8,629 nt of DNA from Savagea sp. (GCA_030147435.1 JASKZX010000039.1:1-8629), one strand, 5' to 3'. Counted from the stretch's first letter, positions 1 to 7,837 are shown. The notes: generated from the letters alone by a model not told the origin. Numbers and translations: made by a program.

Positions 1-407
1 TAGAAGAAGTGAAAAAACAACTCACTCGTTTAGACGAACAATTCAAAGAAATGAGTGACAAAGCAACAAAACGAACATTTTTCGTCTCTCACGCAGCATT
101 CGGTTACTTAGCACGTGATTATAATTTAGAACAAGTTGCTGTTGCAGGGCTCAACTCGCAAAGTGAACCTTCTCAAAAACAACTGGCTGCTCTCGTTGAG
201 TTAGCAAAAGAAAAAGAAATCGACTACATTTTCTTCGAGCAAAACGTTTCTTCAAAATTAACAGAAGTCATTCAAAAAGAAATTGGAGCAGAAGCATTAG
301 AACTTCATAACTTAGGTGTGCTCACAGAAGAAAATATAAAAAATGAAGACGATTATTATACATTAATGGAACGTAATCTGGAAGCATTAACGGAAGCTCT
401 CCATTAA
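1..407 (+). CDS. znuA: Zinc/metal ABC transporter substrate-binding lipoprotein, C-terminal part (5' end outside window)
   Basis: This is the extracellular solute-binding component of a metal (probably zinc) ABC importer, of the cluster A-I family (ZnuA/AdcA/PsaA-like). Only the C-terminal lobe is present. The frame is open to the window edge (Glu-Glu codons at 3-8 precede the GTG at 9, which has no ribosome binding site), so the GTG is internal and the true start, signal peptide and first metal ligands lie upstream. The visible part carries the family segment VSHAAFGYLA (bases 84-113), whose His at 90-92 is expected to be the third metal-binding His. The segment around IFFEQNVSSK follows (from about base 228), then the typical C-terminal helix, with TAA at 405-407. 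The family is clear; zinc rather than manganese specificity is inferred from resemblance to Bacillus ZnuA. It converges with menC and shares a terminator with it. Nothing links it functionally to menaquinone synthesis. Confidence 0.8.
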   Translation, partial: EEVKKQLTRLDEQFKEMSDKATKRTFFVSHAAFGYLARDYNLEQVAVAGLNSQSEPSQKQLAALVELAKEKEIDYIFFEQNVSSKLTEVIQKEIGAEALELHNLGVLTEENIKNEDDYYTLMERNLEALTEALH

Positions 408-411
408 TATG

Positions 412-453
412 AAAAATCCTAGTGACTCTTTTATGAATCACTAGGATTTTTTT
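412..453. terminator. Bidirectional intrinsic terminator between convergent znuA-like gene and menC
   Basis: A perfect 14-bp inverted repeat is formed by AAAAATCCTAGTGA (412-425) and TCACTAGGATTTTT (438-451), with a 12-nt loop. The plus strand runs into seven Ts (447-453) and the minus strand into five Ts, so the hairpin can end transcription from both sides. It begins 5 bases after the znuA-like stop. The right arm ends directly against the menC stop codon (452-454), so one element serves both genes. Confidence 0.92.
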
Positions 454-1549
454 AATACGTATCTACTCGATATTGTTTCAATACGTCTTTATCAATTGTG
501 ACACCGATTCCTGGCTCGTTGAACACTCTCATTTGCCCATCACACAATGTAAGCCCCGGTGTGATAATATCTCGCTCCCAAAAATGATTCGATGCGCTAA
601 AATCTCCTGGTAAAGTGACACCTTCTAACGTCGCTAAAGCGATATTATGCGCTTTAGATACGCCAAACTCAATCATTCCGCCGATCCATAAATCAATCGA
701 TGCTTCTTTCGCTCGTTGAATAATATCTAAAGACACAGTCGGTCCGCCGACGCGTCCTGGCTTTAATACGATACAATCCGCTGCGCCTGACTGTATCGCC
801 CATTCTGCATCTTCGTATGACGCAATACTTTCATCTAAACCGATCGGCGTTTGAAATTGTGGCGTCCATTCTTCATAAAGAATGCGGTCTTCCTTTTTAA
901 AAGGCTGCTCAATTAATCGTAAGCCAATCGCATCAAAGGCTTGTAATTTCTCTATCGATTGCTTTGTAAATGATCCATTCGCATCTGCAAAAAAGTACGT
1001 TTCAGGAAACTCGCGGATGACATTTTCAATCGTTTGTGGATCAATCTGTCGATGAATTTTTATTTTCACACGACGATACCCTGCATCGACTGCTTTTTGT
1101 ACTTCCTCTCGCAATTCTTCTTCCGTCTTCCAAGTGACGACGACTCCTGCATCAATGGCGTCTTTCTTTCCACCGTACAATTCATACAGAGGAACTCCTT
1201 TTACTTTTGCATATAAATCCCAACAAGCCATATCTAATGCTGCTTTTGCCATACGATTTCCTTTAACTGTTTCATATAACTCGTACATATTTCGAGGATG
1301 CGTCATCACTTCCCCTTTGACCCTCGGAATCAACACATGGCGTAAAACGAATAATGTCGTTTTTACGGTTTCTTCTGTATACCAAGGAGTCGTAAAAGCA
1401 ACTCCTTCTCCATATCCTCGGTAATCACCACTTCGAACTTCAATAATTAAACTTTCTCTTTCTTGAACATGCTGTAACTTCGTATGAAACGGCTTTTTTA
1501 ATGGCGCGATGATCCGGTGTATGCGGATGTCGTCAATTCGGATGCCCAT
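452..1549 (-). CDS. menC: o-Succinylbenzoate synthase MenC
   Basis: MenC is a cytosolic enolase-superfamily enzyme that dehydrates SHCHC to o-succinylbenzoate, the aromatisation step of menaquinone synthesis. The 365-residue protein has the N-terminal capping domain (about 1-130; KKPF at 18-21, WYTEET 56-61, KGNRMAKA 96-103) followed by the barrel. All expected active-site residues are visible: the K-x-K pair K162/K164, metal ligands D189 (ADAN), E214 (IEQPF) and D239 (LDES), and the second catalytic lysine K263 (LKPGRVGG). GDFSAS near 315-320 is also family-typical. Some members of this family also racemise N-acylamino acids; the men context makes the OSB synthase role secure, and a second activity cannot be judged. 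The ATG at 1549 fits the family N-terminus and has a strong AAGGAGG site 11 nt upstream. The start lies 52 nt inside menE, so the two are probably translationally coupled. It is the last gene of the cluster and ends at the shared terminator. Confidence 0.96.
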   Translation of the reverse strand: MGIRIDDIRIHRIIAPLKKPFHTKLQHVQERESLIIEVRSGDYRGYGEGVAFTTPWYTEETVKTTLFVLRHVLIPRVKGEVMTHPRNMYELYETVKGNRMAKAALDMACWDLYAKVKGVPLYELYGGKKDAIDAGVVVTWKTEEELREEVQKAVDAGYRRVKIKIHRQIDPQTIENVIREFPETYFFADANGSFTKQSIEKLQAFDAIGLRLIEQPFKKEDRILYEEWTPQFQTPIGLDESIASYEDAEWAIQSGAADCIVLKPGRVGGPTVSLDIIQRAKEASIDLWIGGMIEFGVSKAHNIALATLEGVTLPGDFSASNHFWERDIITPGLTLCDGQMRVFNEPGIGVTIDKDVLKQYRVDTY

Positions 1550-2973
1550 CGTTTCAATTCCCTCCTTAACAATTTGTTTGACGCATTACGTGGTAACTCA
1601 TCAACATAGTGAATAGTATGAGGTACTTTGTAACGTGCTAAACAACTTGCGCAATGTTCATAATATGCTTCTTCAGAAAAGTTCTCTGTCACGACTAAGA
1701 AAGCGATTGGTACTTCTCCCCACTCTTCATGAGGAATCCCACAAACGCCTGCTTCAACAATTTCAGGATACTCTAATAACTTATGTTCAATTTCAGCTGG
1801 ATAAATGTTTTCTCCCCCGGAAATAATTAAATCTGCCCGGCGATCAACAACATAGAGATACCCTTCTTCATCGATATATCCTAAGTCACCGGTATATAAC
1901 CAGCCGTCTTCATCTACTGCTTGTAAATGTTCAGCATGTCCGATATATCCCGGTGTGACGTGAGGACCTCGTATACAAATCTCTCCAATCGTTTCTCCTT
2001 CTTCTTTTTCGATGCGAATATCGTTAAAAAACAATGGCTTTCCGGAAGAGCCTACTTTTCGTAACGCATCTTCTGCTCGTAATGTCGCTGTTTGTGAACT
2101 CGTCTCTGTCATCCCATACGTTTGCAAAATCGGTAAGCGGCGCTTTTGTGCTCGACGAATATCAGATGGTGGAATAGGTCCTCCTCCTGCAAGCATCGTA
2201 TGGAAAGAAGGTGAGGCCACTTCATCTCGCTCTTCTAACACATCAACAATTTGTCGCAGCGTCGTTGCAACGACAGACATCCGAGTTACATTTCCATCTG
2301 TAATTAATGTCGCACAATGAGCAGCATCAAACTTCGGTAATAAATGAACCGTTATTCCGTAAATTAAAGAACGTACGAGAATAGAAAATCCACTAATGTG
2401 GAAAAGTGGCATCGTACAAAGCCATGACTCGTATTCATATAGCTTCAAATTCAATACCGACCCTAACGCATTCGACGTATGGTTTTGTACCGTTTGACGC
2501 ACACCTTTTGGTCGGCCTGTCGTTCCTGACGTATACATAATCGTTACAGTATCATCTGCTGAACGATTAAGACATACTTGAAAATCCTCTGGCGTTTCTT
2601 CATAAAATGAAGAATATGTACGAATCGGTACGACATGTAAGGGTACTTCTTCTGTTTCTTCTTCGATTAAAAGAAGAGAAACTTGAGCATCTTCTAACTG
2701 AAAGCGAAGTTCTTCTTCAGTTAACCGTGTATTTAATAAGACCATTTCAAGCCCTTTTAACAGACCCGCATATAAAAAGAAAACAGTCTCTTCTGAAGAA
2801 CGACTAAAATAAGCGATGCGTTCCCCATTTTGAATCCCTGCTGCTGTCATAAGCATCGCACGTTCATAGGCTTCTTCATATAATTCTTGAAACGTCCATT
2901 CATTTCCTTCAAAGCGAAGGCCGACTACTTCAGGCGTTAATTGTGCACGTTTTACTAACCAATTCGTATACAT
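1498..2973 (-). CDS. menE: o-Succinylbenzoate-CoA ligase MenE
   Basis: MenE is an acyl/aryl-CoA synthetase of the ANL (AMP-forming) superfamily. It activates o-succinylbenzoate with ATP and then CoA to give OSB-CoA, the substrate of MenB. The 491-residue protein has the full motif set: P-loop YTSGTTGRPKG at 147-157, MPLFHISG 188-195, AGGGP 262-266, YGMTE 286-290, YTGDLG 360-365 (D363 expected to bind the AMP ribose), the hinge-region motif DRRADLIISGGENIYP 377-392, and the C-terminal catalytic-lysine motif PRNASNK 461-467 (K467). Most adenylating enzymes have Gly just before this lysine; here it is Asn466. The start at 2973 is preceded by AAAGAGGTGA, a good ribosome binding site. The last 17 codons overlap menC. 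An intrinsic terminator lies between menB and this gene, so menE-menC may be expressed at a different level from menFDHB. No convincing separate promoter was found just upstream. Confidence 0.96.
   Translation of the reverse strand: MYTNWLVKRAQLTPEVVGLRFEGNEWTFQELYEEAYERAMLMTAAGIQNGERIAYFSRSSEETVFFLYAGLLKGLEMVLLNTRLTEEELRFQLEDAQVSLLLIEEETEEVPLHVVPIRTYSSFYEETPEDFQVCLNRSADDTVTIMYTSGTTGRPKGVRQTVQNHTSNALGSVLNLKLYEYESWLCTMPLFHISGFSILVRSLIYGITVHLLPKFDAAHCATLITDGNVTRMSVVATTLRQIVDVLEERDEVASPSFHTMLAGGGPIPPSDIRRAQKRRLPILQTYGMTETSSQTATLRAEDALRKVGSSGKPLFFNDIRIEKEEGETIGEICIRGPHVTPGYIGHAEHLQAVDEDGWLYTGDLGYIDEEGYLYVVDRRADLIISGGENIYPAEIEHKLLEYPEIVEAGVCGIPHEEWGEVPIAFLVVTENFSEEAYYEHCASCLARYKVPHTIHYVDELPRNASNKLLRRELKRWASELTTSAYTGSSRH
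1559..1568 (-). promoter_or_regulatory. menC ribosome binding site inside menE
   Basis: On the minus strand GTTAAGGAGGGAATTG precedes the menC ATG (1549), with 11 nt between AGGAGG and the start. The same bases are menE codons for Leu-Leu-Arg-Arg-Glu, immediately after the catalytic Lys467. The site supports the menC start chosen and suggests that ribosomes finishing menE feed menC. Confidence 0.85.
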
Positions 2974-3000
2974 CTCATCACCTCTTTCAATTTATTGTAC

Positions 3001-3031
3001 AAAAAAGATGAGAGCGAGTATGCCCTCATCT
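3001..3031 (-). terminator. Intrinsic terminator between menB and menE
   Basis: Read on the minus strand, AGATGAGGGC (3031-3022), a 6-nt loop ATACTC and GCTCTCATCT (3015-3006) form a 10-bp stem with one G-U pair, followed directly by a run of Ts (3006-3001). On the plus strand the same position would be an A-C mismatch, so the hairpin is built for minus-strand transcripts. It lies 16 nt after the menB stop and 27 nt before the menE start, so it should end or attenuate the menFDHB message. Efficiency cannot be judged by eye. Confidence 0.8.
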
Positions 3032-3047
3032 CATCGATCATACGATT

Positions 3048-3866
3048 TTATGGGAAACGTGGGAATTGATCGAAGTTCGGTTTACGTTTTTCTTTAAACG
3101 CATCGCGACCTTCTTTCGCTTCATCTGTTGTGTAGTAAAGAAGTGTTGCATCTCCAGCCATTTGCTGAAGTCCTGCTAAGCCGTCTGTATCTGCGTTCAT
3201 TCCTGCTTTTAAGAAACGAAGTGCCGTCGGGCTGTTTTCTAACATTTCTTCACACCATTTTACCGTTTCATCTTCTAATTGCTCATAAGGGACGACTGTG
3301 TTTACAAGCCCCATATCAAGTGCTTCTTGTGCATCGTATTGACGGCAAAGGTACCAAATTTCACGTGCCTTTTTATGTCCGATAATACGTGCGAGATATC
3401 CTGAACCGTAACCTGCGTCGAATGATCCAACACGTGGACCTGTTTGACCGAATCGTGCGTTATCCGCTGCGATCGTTAAGTCACAGACGACGTGTAAAAC
3501 GTGTCCGCCACCGATTGCATATCCTGCAACCATCGCGACAACTGGTTTTGGAATGACACGGATTAAACGTTGTAAGTCTAATACGTTAAGGCGTGGAATT
3601 TCATCATCGCCGACATATCCTCCATGTCCACGTACTTTTTGGTCTCCACCTGAACAGAATGCTTTTTCACCTTCACCTGTTAAAATGATAACACCGATAC
3701 GATCGTCATCACGTGCACGTGAAAAGGCATCGATCATTTCCGCTGTCGTTTTCGGACGGAATGCGTTACGTACGTGTGGACGGTTAATCGTAATTTTTGC
3801 AATACCATTGTAAAACTCATACTTAATATCTTCGTATTCACGAATTGTTTCCCAATTACGAGTCAT
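3048..3866 (-). CDS. menB: 1,4-Dihydroxy-2-naphthoyl-CoA synthase MenB
   Basis: MenB is a crotonase-fold enzyme that performs an intramolecular Claisen (Dieckmann) condensation of OSB-CoA to DHNA-CoA, forming the naphthoquinone ring in the cytosol. The 272-residue protein is full length and has [10 protein letters not shown] 27-36, the CoA/oxyanion segment FCSGGDQ 70-76, the second oxyanion-hole helix [12 protein letters not shown] 114-125, [15 protein letters not shown] 141-155 and the typical C-terminal QFPRFP. The QTG triplet (141-143) is the signature of the bicarbonate-dependent class, as in E. coli MenB, rather than the Asp-containing class. The ATG at 3866 has a strong AAGGAGGTCA site, and the gene starts 20 nt after the menH stop. 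Its arginine codons are almost all CGT (18 of 21 counted by eye), unlike the CGA/AGA-rich menF, which suggests selection for high expression. A terminator follows the gene directly. Confidence 0.97.
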   Translation of the reverse strand: MTRNWETIREYEDIKYEFYNGIAKITINRPHVRNAFRPKTTAEMIDAFSRARDDDRIGVIILTGEGEKAFCSGGDQKVRGHGGYVGDDEIPRLNVLDLQRLIRVIPKPVVAMVAGYAIGGGHVLHVVCDLTIAADNARFGQTGPRVGSFDAGYGSGYLARIIGHKKAREIWYLCRQYDAQEALDMGLVNTVVPYEQLEDETVKWCEEMLENSPTALRFLKAGMNADTDGLAGLQQMAGDATLLYYTTDEAKEGRDAFKEKRKPNFDQFPRFP

Positions 3867-3886
3867 TATGTAGTGACCTCCTTCAA

Positions 3887-4702
3887 TTAAGTCAGCTTTG
3901 AAAACTGCTTCTCTATTATTGTAGCAAAGACACGCGGTTTTTCCACATGAATTGCATGTCCAGTTTCAGGAACTTCCACAATTTCAATCTTTTCATTTCG
4001 ATTTTTCATCTCTGTTGCAATACGAACGTACTTTTCATCCAACGAACCGACGATACAAGTGATCGGCATCGATAAGCTTTCAAGCGCTTCCCACATCGAA
4101 GGTTGGCTTCCCGTTCCGATACCGCGCAGACTACGCGCAAGTCCTTCTGCGCGCTGACTCAGGCGTTCTGCACGAATACGCTCACGTTGAGGTGCCGGAA
4201 GTTTCTTTTGTGTTTCAAAAAGAGGGATGTTTTCCCAAAAATGAACGAACGCTTCAACTCCATCACGCTCTATACGAGTTGCTAACTGTTCATCTGACTG
4301 ACGACGAGTAATTCTTTCTTTTTCTGTCTGTAATCCTGGAGAAGAGCTTTCAATCATCAATTGCTTCACAAGTGTAGGATATTGCGCTGCAAAAGAGAGA
4401 GCGATACGTCCGCCCATCGAATAACCGACGATGCGAACACGTTCTACTTCGTAATATCGAAGAATTTCTCGCAAATCTTTTAATTGTTCTTCCATAGAAA
4501 AGCGCTCTACTTCATCTGGCACTTCTGTCTGTCCATGTCCGATGTGATCGGTCGTAATGATAAAGTAATCACCTTTTAATGCTTCGATCACCGGATGCCA
4601 CGTCGCGTGCGTCCCTGTAAAGCCGTGTAAAAAAAGAAGCGCTTCTTTTTTCGGTGATCCATACGTTTGAACAAATGTAGAAAGACCTCGAATGTCGATC
4701 AT
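3887..4702 (-). CDS. menH: 2-Succinyl-6-hydroxy-2,4-cyclohexadiene-1-carboxylate synthase MenH
   Basis: MenH is an alpha/beta hydrolase-fold lyase that eliminates pyruvate from SEPHCHC, the MenD product, to give SHCHC. The 271-residue protein shows the oxyanion-side motif HGFTG at 26-30, the nucleophile elbow GYSMGGR 93-99 with Ser95, the acid Asp222 (GSLDEK) and His249 ([10 protein letters not shown]), a complete Ser-Asp-His triad. The cap region contains the family stretch [15 protein letters not shown] (188-202), which separates MenH from generic hydrolases; its arginines and Arg99 probably bind the substrate carboxylates. The ATG overlaps the menD stop as ATGA and is preceded by GAGGAAGGG, so it is translationally coupled to menD, the enzyme that makes its substrate. 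Older annotations call this family a DHNA-CoA thioesterase or YtxM; the context and motifs favour SHCHC synthase. Confidence 0.94.
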   Translation of the reverse strand: MIDIRGLSTFVQTYGSPKKEALLFLHGFTGTHATWHPVIEALKGDYFIITTDHIGHGQTEVPDEVERFSMEEQLKDLREILRYYEVERVRIVGYSMGGRIALSFAAQYPTLVKQLMIESSSPGLQTEKERITRRQSDEQLATRIERDGVEAFVHFWENIPLFETQKKLPAPQRERIRAERLSQRAEGLARSLRGIGTGSQPSMWEALESLSMPITCIVGSLDEKYVRIATEMKNRNEKIEIVEVPETGHAIHVEKPRVFATIIEKQFSKLT

Positions 4703-6408
4703 TTTATCCCTTCCTCAATTGCTGCCCATAATGTGCGGTGAGACTTTACACTTTCAGGGCGACTCGTTTTTACTTCAATTACGCGAAGTGGCGTCGTTTT
4801 CTCTTTTTGAAATGCTTGTTGAAACGCTTCGACTGTTTCTACTACTGTATACTCACTCTCATAAAGCTTAGCTAAATGTTCGAATGTTAATCCTGTAGGT
4901 GTGCCAAATAGACGTTCATAATGTGCTTCAATACTTGATTGCGGTAAGTAAGAAAAAATTCCTCCACCGTCATTATTAAAGACGACAATTGTTAAATCGA
5001 GTGATTCATAACGAGAAATTAAAAATCCATTCGTATCGTGTAAAAATGCTAAATCACCGATCAATAAAGTCGCCGGACGTTGACGCGCTTTTTGAATGCC
5101 GAGCGCTGTCGATGTAACGCCATCAATACCATTTGTTCCACGGTTGGCATAGACGCGAATATCTTTCGACGTTTTCTTCCAAAATGTATCAATATCTCGT
5201 ATAGGCATACTACTACTACTAATGAGATCAGACCCTGTCGGAAGCATTTCAAGTAACGATTGAACGAACTGTCCTTCATCCGCTGCTTCTGGCACATATT
5301 GCGTTAATGCATCATGAGCCACTTGATTTGCTTGTTGCCATACGTTTAAATACTCTACTTGAGCGTTGGACCACCCCGCATGGAAAACAGCTTCTGGTGA
5401 TGCTTGGACGTGATACGTCGTAATATGGATCGGATCGCGATAAAAAGCAGCTTCATCAAATGTAATCGTTTCAGGGCGAGATGCTTCTAAAAATTGTAAC
5501 AACGGTTTTGAAACAGGTTGTGCTCCAAAACGAATGACAACGTCTGGGCGAACTTTCTCTCGAAAATCTTCACTTTTTAATAACGCATCATACATATCAA
5601 TTACATAAGGACTATTTTCTTCTGTCACATTCGCTCGTAAATGAGATAATGGATCCGCAAGTACCGGCCAGCCGAGTGTTCGAGCAAATGTCCAAAAGTC
5701 GTCTTGATCAAATGGCTCTCCAATATCTCCAACAACGAGGAGTCCTCGCTTTGCAGATTCAACGACTCGTTGTAAATGCTCCATTTCCTCTTGAGGCAAT
5801 TGAGGAGTCGGTTGAACGTGTTGGATGCTTGGACGTTCCATCGCTATCTGATCATAGTTTTCTAAATCGATTAATAAAGGTTCACGAAATGGGACATTTA
5901 AATGAACAGGACCGAGTGGTGCTGTCATCGCTGTATGGAGAAGACGAGTCGTTTGATACTGTACGAAACGTTCGGTTTTTTCTTCCCCGTCAGCTAACGG
6001 ATAATCAATACTTGCTTTCACGAAATGTCCAAACATATTCGGTTGATGAATCGCTTGAGGTGCCCCGACTTCACGTAATTCATGAGGACGGTCAGCTGTA
6101 ATTGCAATAAGAGGTACACGCGCATAATACGCCTCTGTAATCGCTGGTAAATAGTTAGATGCTGCTGTACCTGATGTACATAACAATGCGACCGGAGTAT
6201 GATGAGCTTTTGCTAAACCGAGAGCGAAAAAGGCTGCAGAACGCTCATCTACTTGTAAATGGACATCAATGTCATCCATCGCCGCAAAAGCATACGCAAG
6301 AGGTGTTGAACGTGACCCTGGACTAATAACGACACGAGTAACACCACTTTCATATAATGTTGTTGCTAATTGCTTCACATAAGATGTTAAATGTTTACGA
6401 TAATTCAT
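4699..6408 (-). CDS. menD: SEPHCHC synthase MenD (thiamine diphosphate-dependent)
   Basis: MenD decarboxylates 2-oxoglutarate on thiamine diphosphate and adds the four-carbon unit to isochorismate, giving SEPHCHC, the first committed step of the classical menaquinone pathway. The 569-residue protein has the three-domain ThDP layout: pyrimidine-binding domain (about 1-190) with SPGSRSTPL 29-37, the cofactor-activating Glu55 (DERSAAFFALGLAK), CTSGTA 77-82 and ADRPHELR 105-112; a central domain (about 190-370); and a pyrophosphate/Mg-binding domain with ANRGTNGIDG 421-430, GDLAFLHDTNG 451-461 and NNDGGGIFSYLPQ 478-490. Length and motifs are normal. The ATG at 6408 lies 14 nt inside the end of menF and has GGAGG with an 8-nt spacer, encoded by menF's Gly-Gly codons. 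Its own stop overlaps menH by 4 nt, so menF-menD-menH appear to be translated in a coupled chain. Confidence 0.97.
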   Translation of the reverse strand: MNYRKHLTSYVKQLATTLYESGVTRVVISPGSRSTPLAYAFAAMDDIDVHLQVDERSAAFFALGLAKAHHTPVALLCTSGTAASNYLPAITEAYYARVPLIAITADRPHELREVGAPQAIHQPNMFGHFVKASIDYPLADGEEKTERFVQYQTTRLLHTAMTAPLGPVHLNVPFREPLLIDLENYDQIAMERPSIQHVQPTPQLPQEEMEHLQRVVESAKRGLLVVGDIGEPFDQDDFWTFARTLGWPVLADPLSHLRANVTEENSPYVIDMYDALLKSEDFREKVRPDVVIRFGAQPVSKPLLQFLEASRPETITFDEAAFYRDPIHITTYHVQASPEAVFHAGWSNAQVEYLNVWQQANQVAHDALTQYVPEAADEGQFVQSLLEMLPTGSDLISSSSMPIRDIDTFWKKTSKDIRVYANRGTNGIDGVTSTALGIQKARQRPATLLIGDLAFLHDTNGFLISRYESLDLTIVVFNNDGGGIFSYLPQSSIEAHYERLFGTPTGLTFEHLAKLYESEYTVVETVEAFQQAFQKEKTTPLRVIEVKTSRPESVKSHRTLWAAIEEGIK

Positions 6409-7762
6409 CTACTTGGCCTCCAAGTGCTCGTAACATTGGGCGAAATTTTACCCAAGTTTCTTCATATTCTGTCTGAACTGTTGAATCTTCTACTAAACCG
6501 CCACCTGCATATAAATACGCACTGCTATCATCGATCAACGTTGAACGAATAGCAACGGCAAACTCTCCATCACCTGTTGCATCAGTCCAACCGATCGGCG
6601 CTGCATAATATCCGCGGTCCATTTGTTCATTTTGCAAAATCATATTTAATGCCACATCTGTCGGTACACCACCTAATGCAGGAGTTGGATGCAATTCTCG
6701 TACCCAGTCAAAGATCGATACTCCTTCTTTTAATACGCCTGAAACAGGAGTAAATAAATGTTGAATATCTCGAATTTTTAATATTTCCGGCGTTTGTGGA
6801 ATATCATACGTTGTACAATAATTTGAAACGACCGAACGGATCATTTGAACGACATAGTCATGCTCGATTCTATTTTTTTCGTCGTTCCATAATGCATTTC
6901 CTAATTGCTCATCTTCTTCTTCTGTCGCTCCTCGACGAATGGAACCTGCTACACAAGCAGATAACACTTTACCTTTTTTCACCTCAATGAGTCGCTCAGG
7001 TGTCGCTCCTATAAATTGACTCCCTTTGTAAGGCAATGCAAAATGATAACTGTTTGGCTGCCCTTCAGAAATCGCTTGTAAGACAGTATCTACAGGTACT
7101 CTATCTTCAAATTGTAATTGGAGTGAACGTGCAATCACTACTTTTTTCGCTTCGTTTTGACGTATTTTATCTACCGTATCTTGGACAGCTCGTTCATATC
7201 GGTCGACTTGTCGCTCTTGTAAAAGATGAGAAGGCATTTCTTTTAGTTGTTGTAATGGTGCTTTTTCTATCATTTCCCACTTTTTCTGAAGTTCACGCAA
7301 CCGTTGTGTCGTTTCTTCTTCTGTACCAATCGCATGAAACGCTACAACTTCTTTTCCCTCTCTAGATGTCCACTGAATCTCTGGCACGCTAAAAGTAGCT
7401 GAGGGGAAATGATCCCACTCTGAAGAAATCTTTTGTCTTGGATCAAATGAAAATCCACCGAATAAAATTGGGCGACTCTTCTTAGGCGAATCGTGTCTTT
7501 TTAACAATTGTTCCCACATTGTTGCAACTTCTTCATATCGAGTGTTCGTTTGATTATTCGTTTCGATTGTAACTGCTTCCCCTAATCCAACAAATGCGAA
7601 TTGCTCGTCAGCACTTTTCCAATAAAAACATCGTTCATCAAACATTTGTCTCGCTTTACGATAAAGTAACAATGATGATTCAACATTCACTTCTTGAACA
7701 ACCGAACGAAAGACGAATGTTTCTCCTTCCTCCTCCATTCTTTGTATCCATTTCATACTCAT
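6395..7762 (-). CDS. menF: Isochorismate synthase MenF
   Basis: MenF is a Mg-dependent chorismate-utilising enzyme (ADC synthase/anthranilate synthase component I family) that converts chorismate to isochorismate, diverting it to menaquinone. The 455-residue protein has a variable N-terminal part (about 1-180) and the conserved catalytic domain: AKKVVIARS 205-213 with Lys207 as the expected water-activating base, GATPERL 252-258, CVAGSIRRG 270-278, NRIEHDYVV 297-305, HPTPALGGVP 358-367, GYYAAPIGW 384-392, GDGEFAVAIRS 397-407 and YAGGGLVEDST 418-428. Being first in the men cluster separates it from siderophore isochorismate synthases (DhbC/EntC) and salicylate synthases. The start is ATG at 7762, preceded by CGGAGGG with a good spacer; a second ATG two codons later is less well placed. 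Arginine codons are mixed (CGA, AGA, CGT), unlike menB. The gene is divergent from menA and is the likely start of the men message. Confidence 0.96.
   Translation of the reverse strand: MSMKWIQRMEEEGETFVFRSVVQEVNVESSLLLYRKARQMFDERCFYWKSADEQFAFVGLGEAVTIETNNQTNTRYEEVATMWEQLLKRHDSPKKSRPILFGGFSFDPRQKISSEWDHFPSATFSVPEIQWTSREGKEVVAFHAIGTEEETTQRLRELQKKWEMIEKAPLQQLKEMPSHLLQERQVDRYERAVQDTVDKIRQNEAKKVVIARSLQLQFEDRVPVDTVLQAISEGQPNSYHFALPYKGSQFIGATPERLIEVKKGKVLSACVAGSIRRGATEEEDEQLGNALWNDEKNRIEHDYVVQMIRSVVSNYCTTYDIPQTPEILKIRDIQHLFTPVSGVLKEGVSIFDWVRELHPTPALGGVPTDVALNMILQNEQMDRGYYAAPIGWTDATGDGEFAVAIRSTLIDDSSAYLYAGGGLVEDSTVQTEYEETWVKFRPMLRALGGQVDELS
6418..6424 (-). promoter_or_regulatory. menD ribosome binding site inside menF
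   Basis: On the minus strand TTGGAGGCCAAGTAG leads straight into the menD ATG at 6408. The GGAGG is formed by the Gly-Gly codons near the menF C-terminus, 8 nt before the start, and supports the ATG that overlaps menF by 14 nt. Confidence 0.8.
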
Positions 7763-7804
7763 GCTTTTTCCCTCCGTACTTTTTAAAGCCTATTCACTCT
7801 TTCT

Positions 7805-7837
7805 ATTCTATCATATTCATCTAGTTCCCGAGATAAA
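7805..7837 (-). promoter_or_regulatory. Possible menF (men cluster) promoter
   Basis: Two overlapping -10-like hexamers occur on the minus strand, TATGAT (7815-7810) and TAGAAT (7810-7805), each 5 of 6 to TATAAT and about 45 nt before the menF start. The best -35 candidate, TTTATC (7837-7832, 16-nt spacer to TATGAT), matches only 3 of 6. A promoter must exist here if menF starts the operon, but its exact site is uncertain and may need an activator. Confidence 0.35.

Noticed and set aside
9..11. GTG at 9 as the true start of the znuA-like gene
   Set aside because: The frame continues upstream to the window edge, there is no ribosome binding site, and the protein from here would lack the signal peptide and half of the metal-binding fold.
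1134..1424. A 96-codon open frame opposite menC
   Set aside because: It is a shadow of menC, which carries the full set of enolase-superfamily catalytic residues across this stretch.
2012..2320. A 102-codon open frame opposite menE
   Set aside because: It is a shadow of menE, with no independent support.
2994..2999. TACAAT on the minus strand as a -10 for a separate menE promoter
   Set aside because: There is no -35 at the right distance (it would fall in the terminator stem loop), and the predicted start would lie at the edge of the menE ribosome binding site. Not supported, although read-through or an internal promoter remains possible.
5649..6101. A 150-codon open frame on the plus strand opposite menD
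   Set aside because: It lies wholly inside the well-supported menD gene, shows no recognisable domain, and its composition looks like a back-translated shadow. No ribosome binding site or promoter supports it.
7036..7365. A 109-codon open frame on the plus strand opposite menF, with hydrophobic stretches
   Set aside because: The hydrophobic look follows from reading the complement of charged-residue codons in menF. It has no homology that I recognise and no start signals.
7594..7824. A 76-codon plus-strand frame running from menF into the divergent spacer
   Set aside because: It covers the menF start and its ribosome binding site, has no start signal of its own, and its tail is low-complexity hydrophobic sequence from AT-rich DNA.
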